Positions 6,508 through 6,815 of a stretch of DNA of 6,815 nucleotides are shown here, one piece after another. Position 1 is the stretch's first letter. Every line of letters starts with the position of its first letter. Source of the DNA: Bryobacterales bacterium (lineage in GTDB: Bacteria > Cyanobacteriota > Vampirovibrionia > Obscuribacterales > Obscuribacteraceae); NCBI GenBank assembly GCA_903970295.1, contig CAJCHQ010000278.1, positions 1-6,815 on the forward strand, in the 5' to 3' direction. The notes beneath the pieces are model-generated. The model ran no database searches. It was not told the origin of the DNA and saw only the letters and a list, made by a program, of their open reading frames with translations. The translations under genes and the position numbers were made by a program.

Positions 6508-6815
6508 TCAAAAAGTCAGTCGAAGGGATAGATTGCCATCAGCGCGTGCAGAGTTCGAAAACCACCAAGACTCATACATCTCATCTCTCAAAAGCATCGC
6601 TTCTTCGAATTCGCGTTCTGTGCAGATCTTTACTACCAAGTGACTGCGATCTGTGAATTCGGGATCAGACACACAACTGAGCTCTAGCCGTTCAATCGGG
6701 AATCTGGTTTTGATTTGCTTATGCGCTTCGACAAGCAGAGGTAAGAGATCTTGGCAATGATCAACAAATTCTCGGACGGCATGAGCATTCTGCACCGAAA
6801 ACAATTTCTCCAAGG
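6508..6815 (-). CDS. Small acidic protein of unknown family, paired with HEPN-like gene; 5' partial
   Basis: The frame is open through the right window edge; a TTG at 6813-6811 is a possible but unproved start, so the N-terminus may lie outside. About 101 residues are visible, ending at TGA 6510-6508. The first ~40 are helical (SVQNAHAVREFVDHCQDLL). Then comes a beta strand (IERLELSCVSDPEF), a second strand (SHLVVKICT), an acidic helix (EREFEEAMLLRDEMYESWW) and a final strand (GNLSLRLTF). I recall similar small proteins, ending in a helix with a WW pair and a beta strand, encoded just before HEPN-type genes, but I cannot name a family. In that position it could be an antitoxin or regulatory partner. 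It has no nucleotidyltransferase signature, so it is not a classical MNT partner. Confidence 0.65.
   Translation of the reverse strand, partial: LEKLFSVQNAHAVREFVDHCQDLLPLLVEAHKQIKTRFPIERLELSCVSDPEFTDRSHLVVKICTEREFEEAMLLRDEMYESWWFSNSARADGNLSLRLTF

Overview
The window is an accessory (mobile-island) region, most likely from a bacterium of the Pseudomonadota. That assignment rests only on mid-range GC, clear Shine-Dalgarno (SD) sites, compact ATGA-coupled genes and the flavour of the protein families; I cannot name a genus. I see no housekeeping genes, tRNA, rRNA or CRISPR.

Bases 1-4044 hold three tyrosine recombinases on the + strand, separated by very small genes. Int1 (<1-936) is cut by the window edge and keeps all the family's catalytic residues that I can locate. 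It is followed by a strong hairpin and two small ORFs (1007-1144 and 1187-1417), each with a good SD site. Int2 (1414-2838) is coupled by an ATGA overlap. It is split by an in-frame TAA at 2050-2052, and after its catalytic domain it carries a second copy of the core-binding domain (CB-CAT-CB). A 67-aa basic ORF (2835-3038) overlaps the end of int2 by ATGA and the start of int3 by 8 bp. Int3 (3031-4044) looks intact.

Bases 4045-5852 hold int4, a close paralogue of int3. Its 5' end is lost or scrambled and it has a one-base frameshift near 5186-5188, although its catalytic residues remain. Between int3 and int4 lies a minus-strand gene (4160-4846) for a zinc ribbon - transmembrane - DUF4352 protein. 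A 9-bp direct repeat (GACACTGAT) brackets this gene, the right copy lying where int4 homology begins. This suggests the gene was inserted into the array.

Bases 5853-6815 hold a short intergenic stretch between convergent transcripts, then a minus-strand pair: a small acidic protein of unknown family (6508->6815, cut by the window edge) followed 6 bp later by a HEPN-like helical protein (6019-6501). The layout resembles a two-gene toxin-antitoxin or defence module, but that is inference.

Overall I read the window as a run of tandem, partly decayed tyrosine recombinases with intercalated small genes and cargo on the opposite strand. The least ordinary points are the alternating recombinase/small-ORF layout, the duplicated core-binding domain in int2 and the bracketed DUF4352 cargo.
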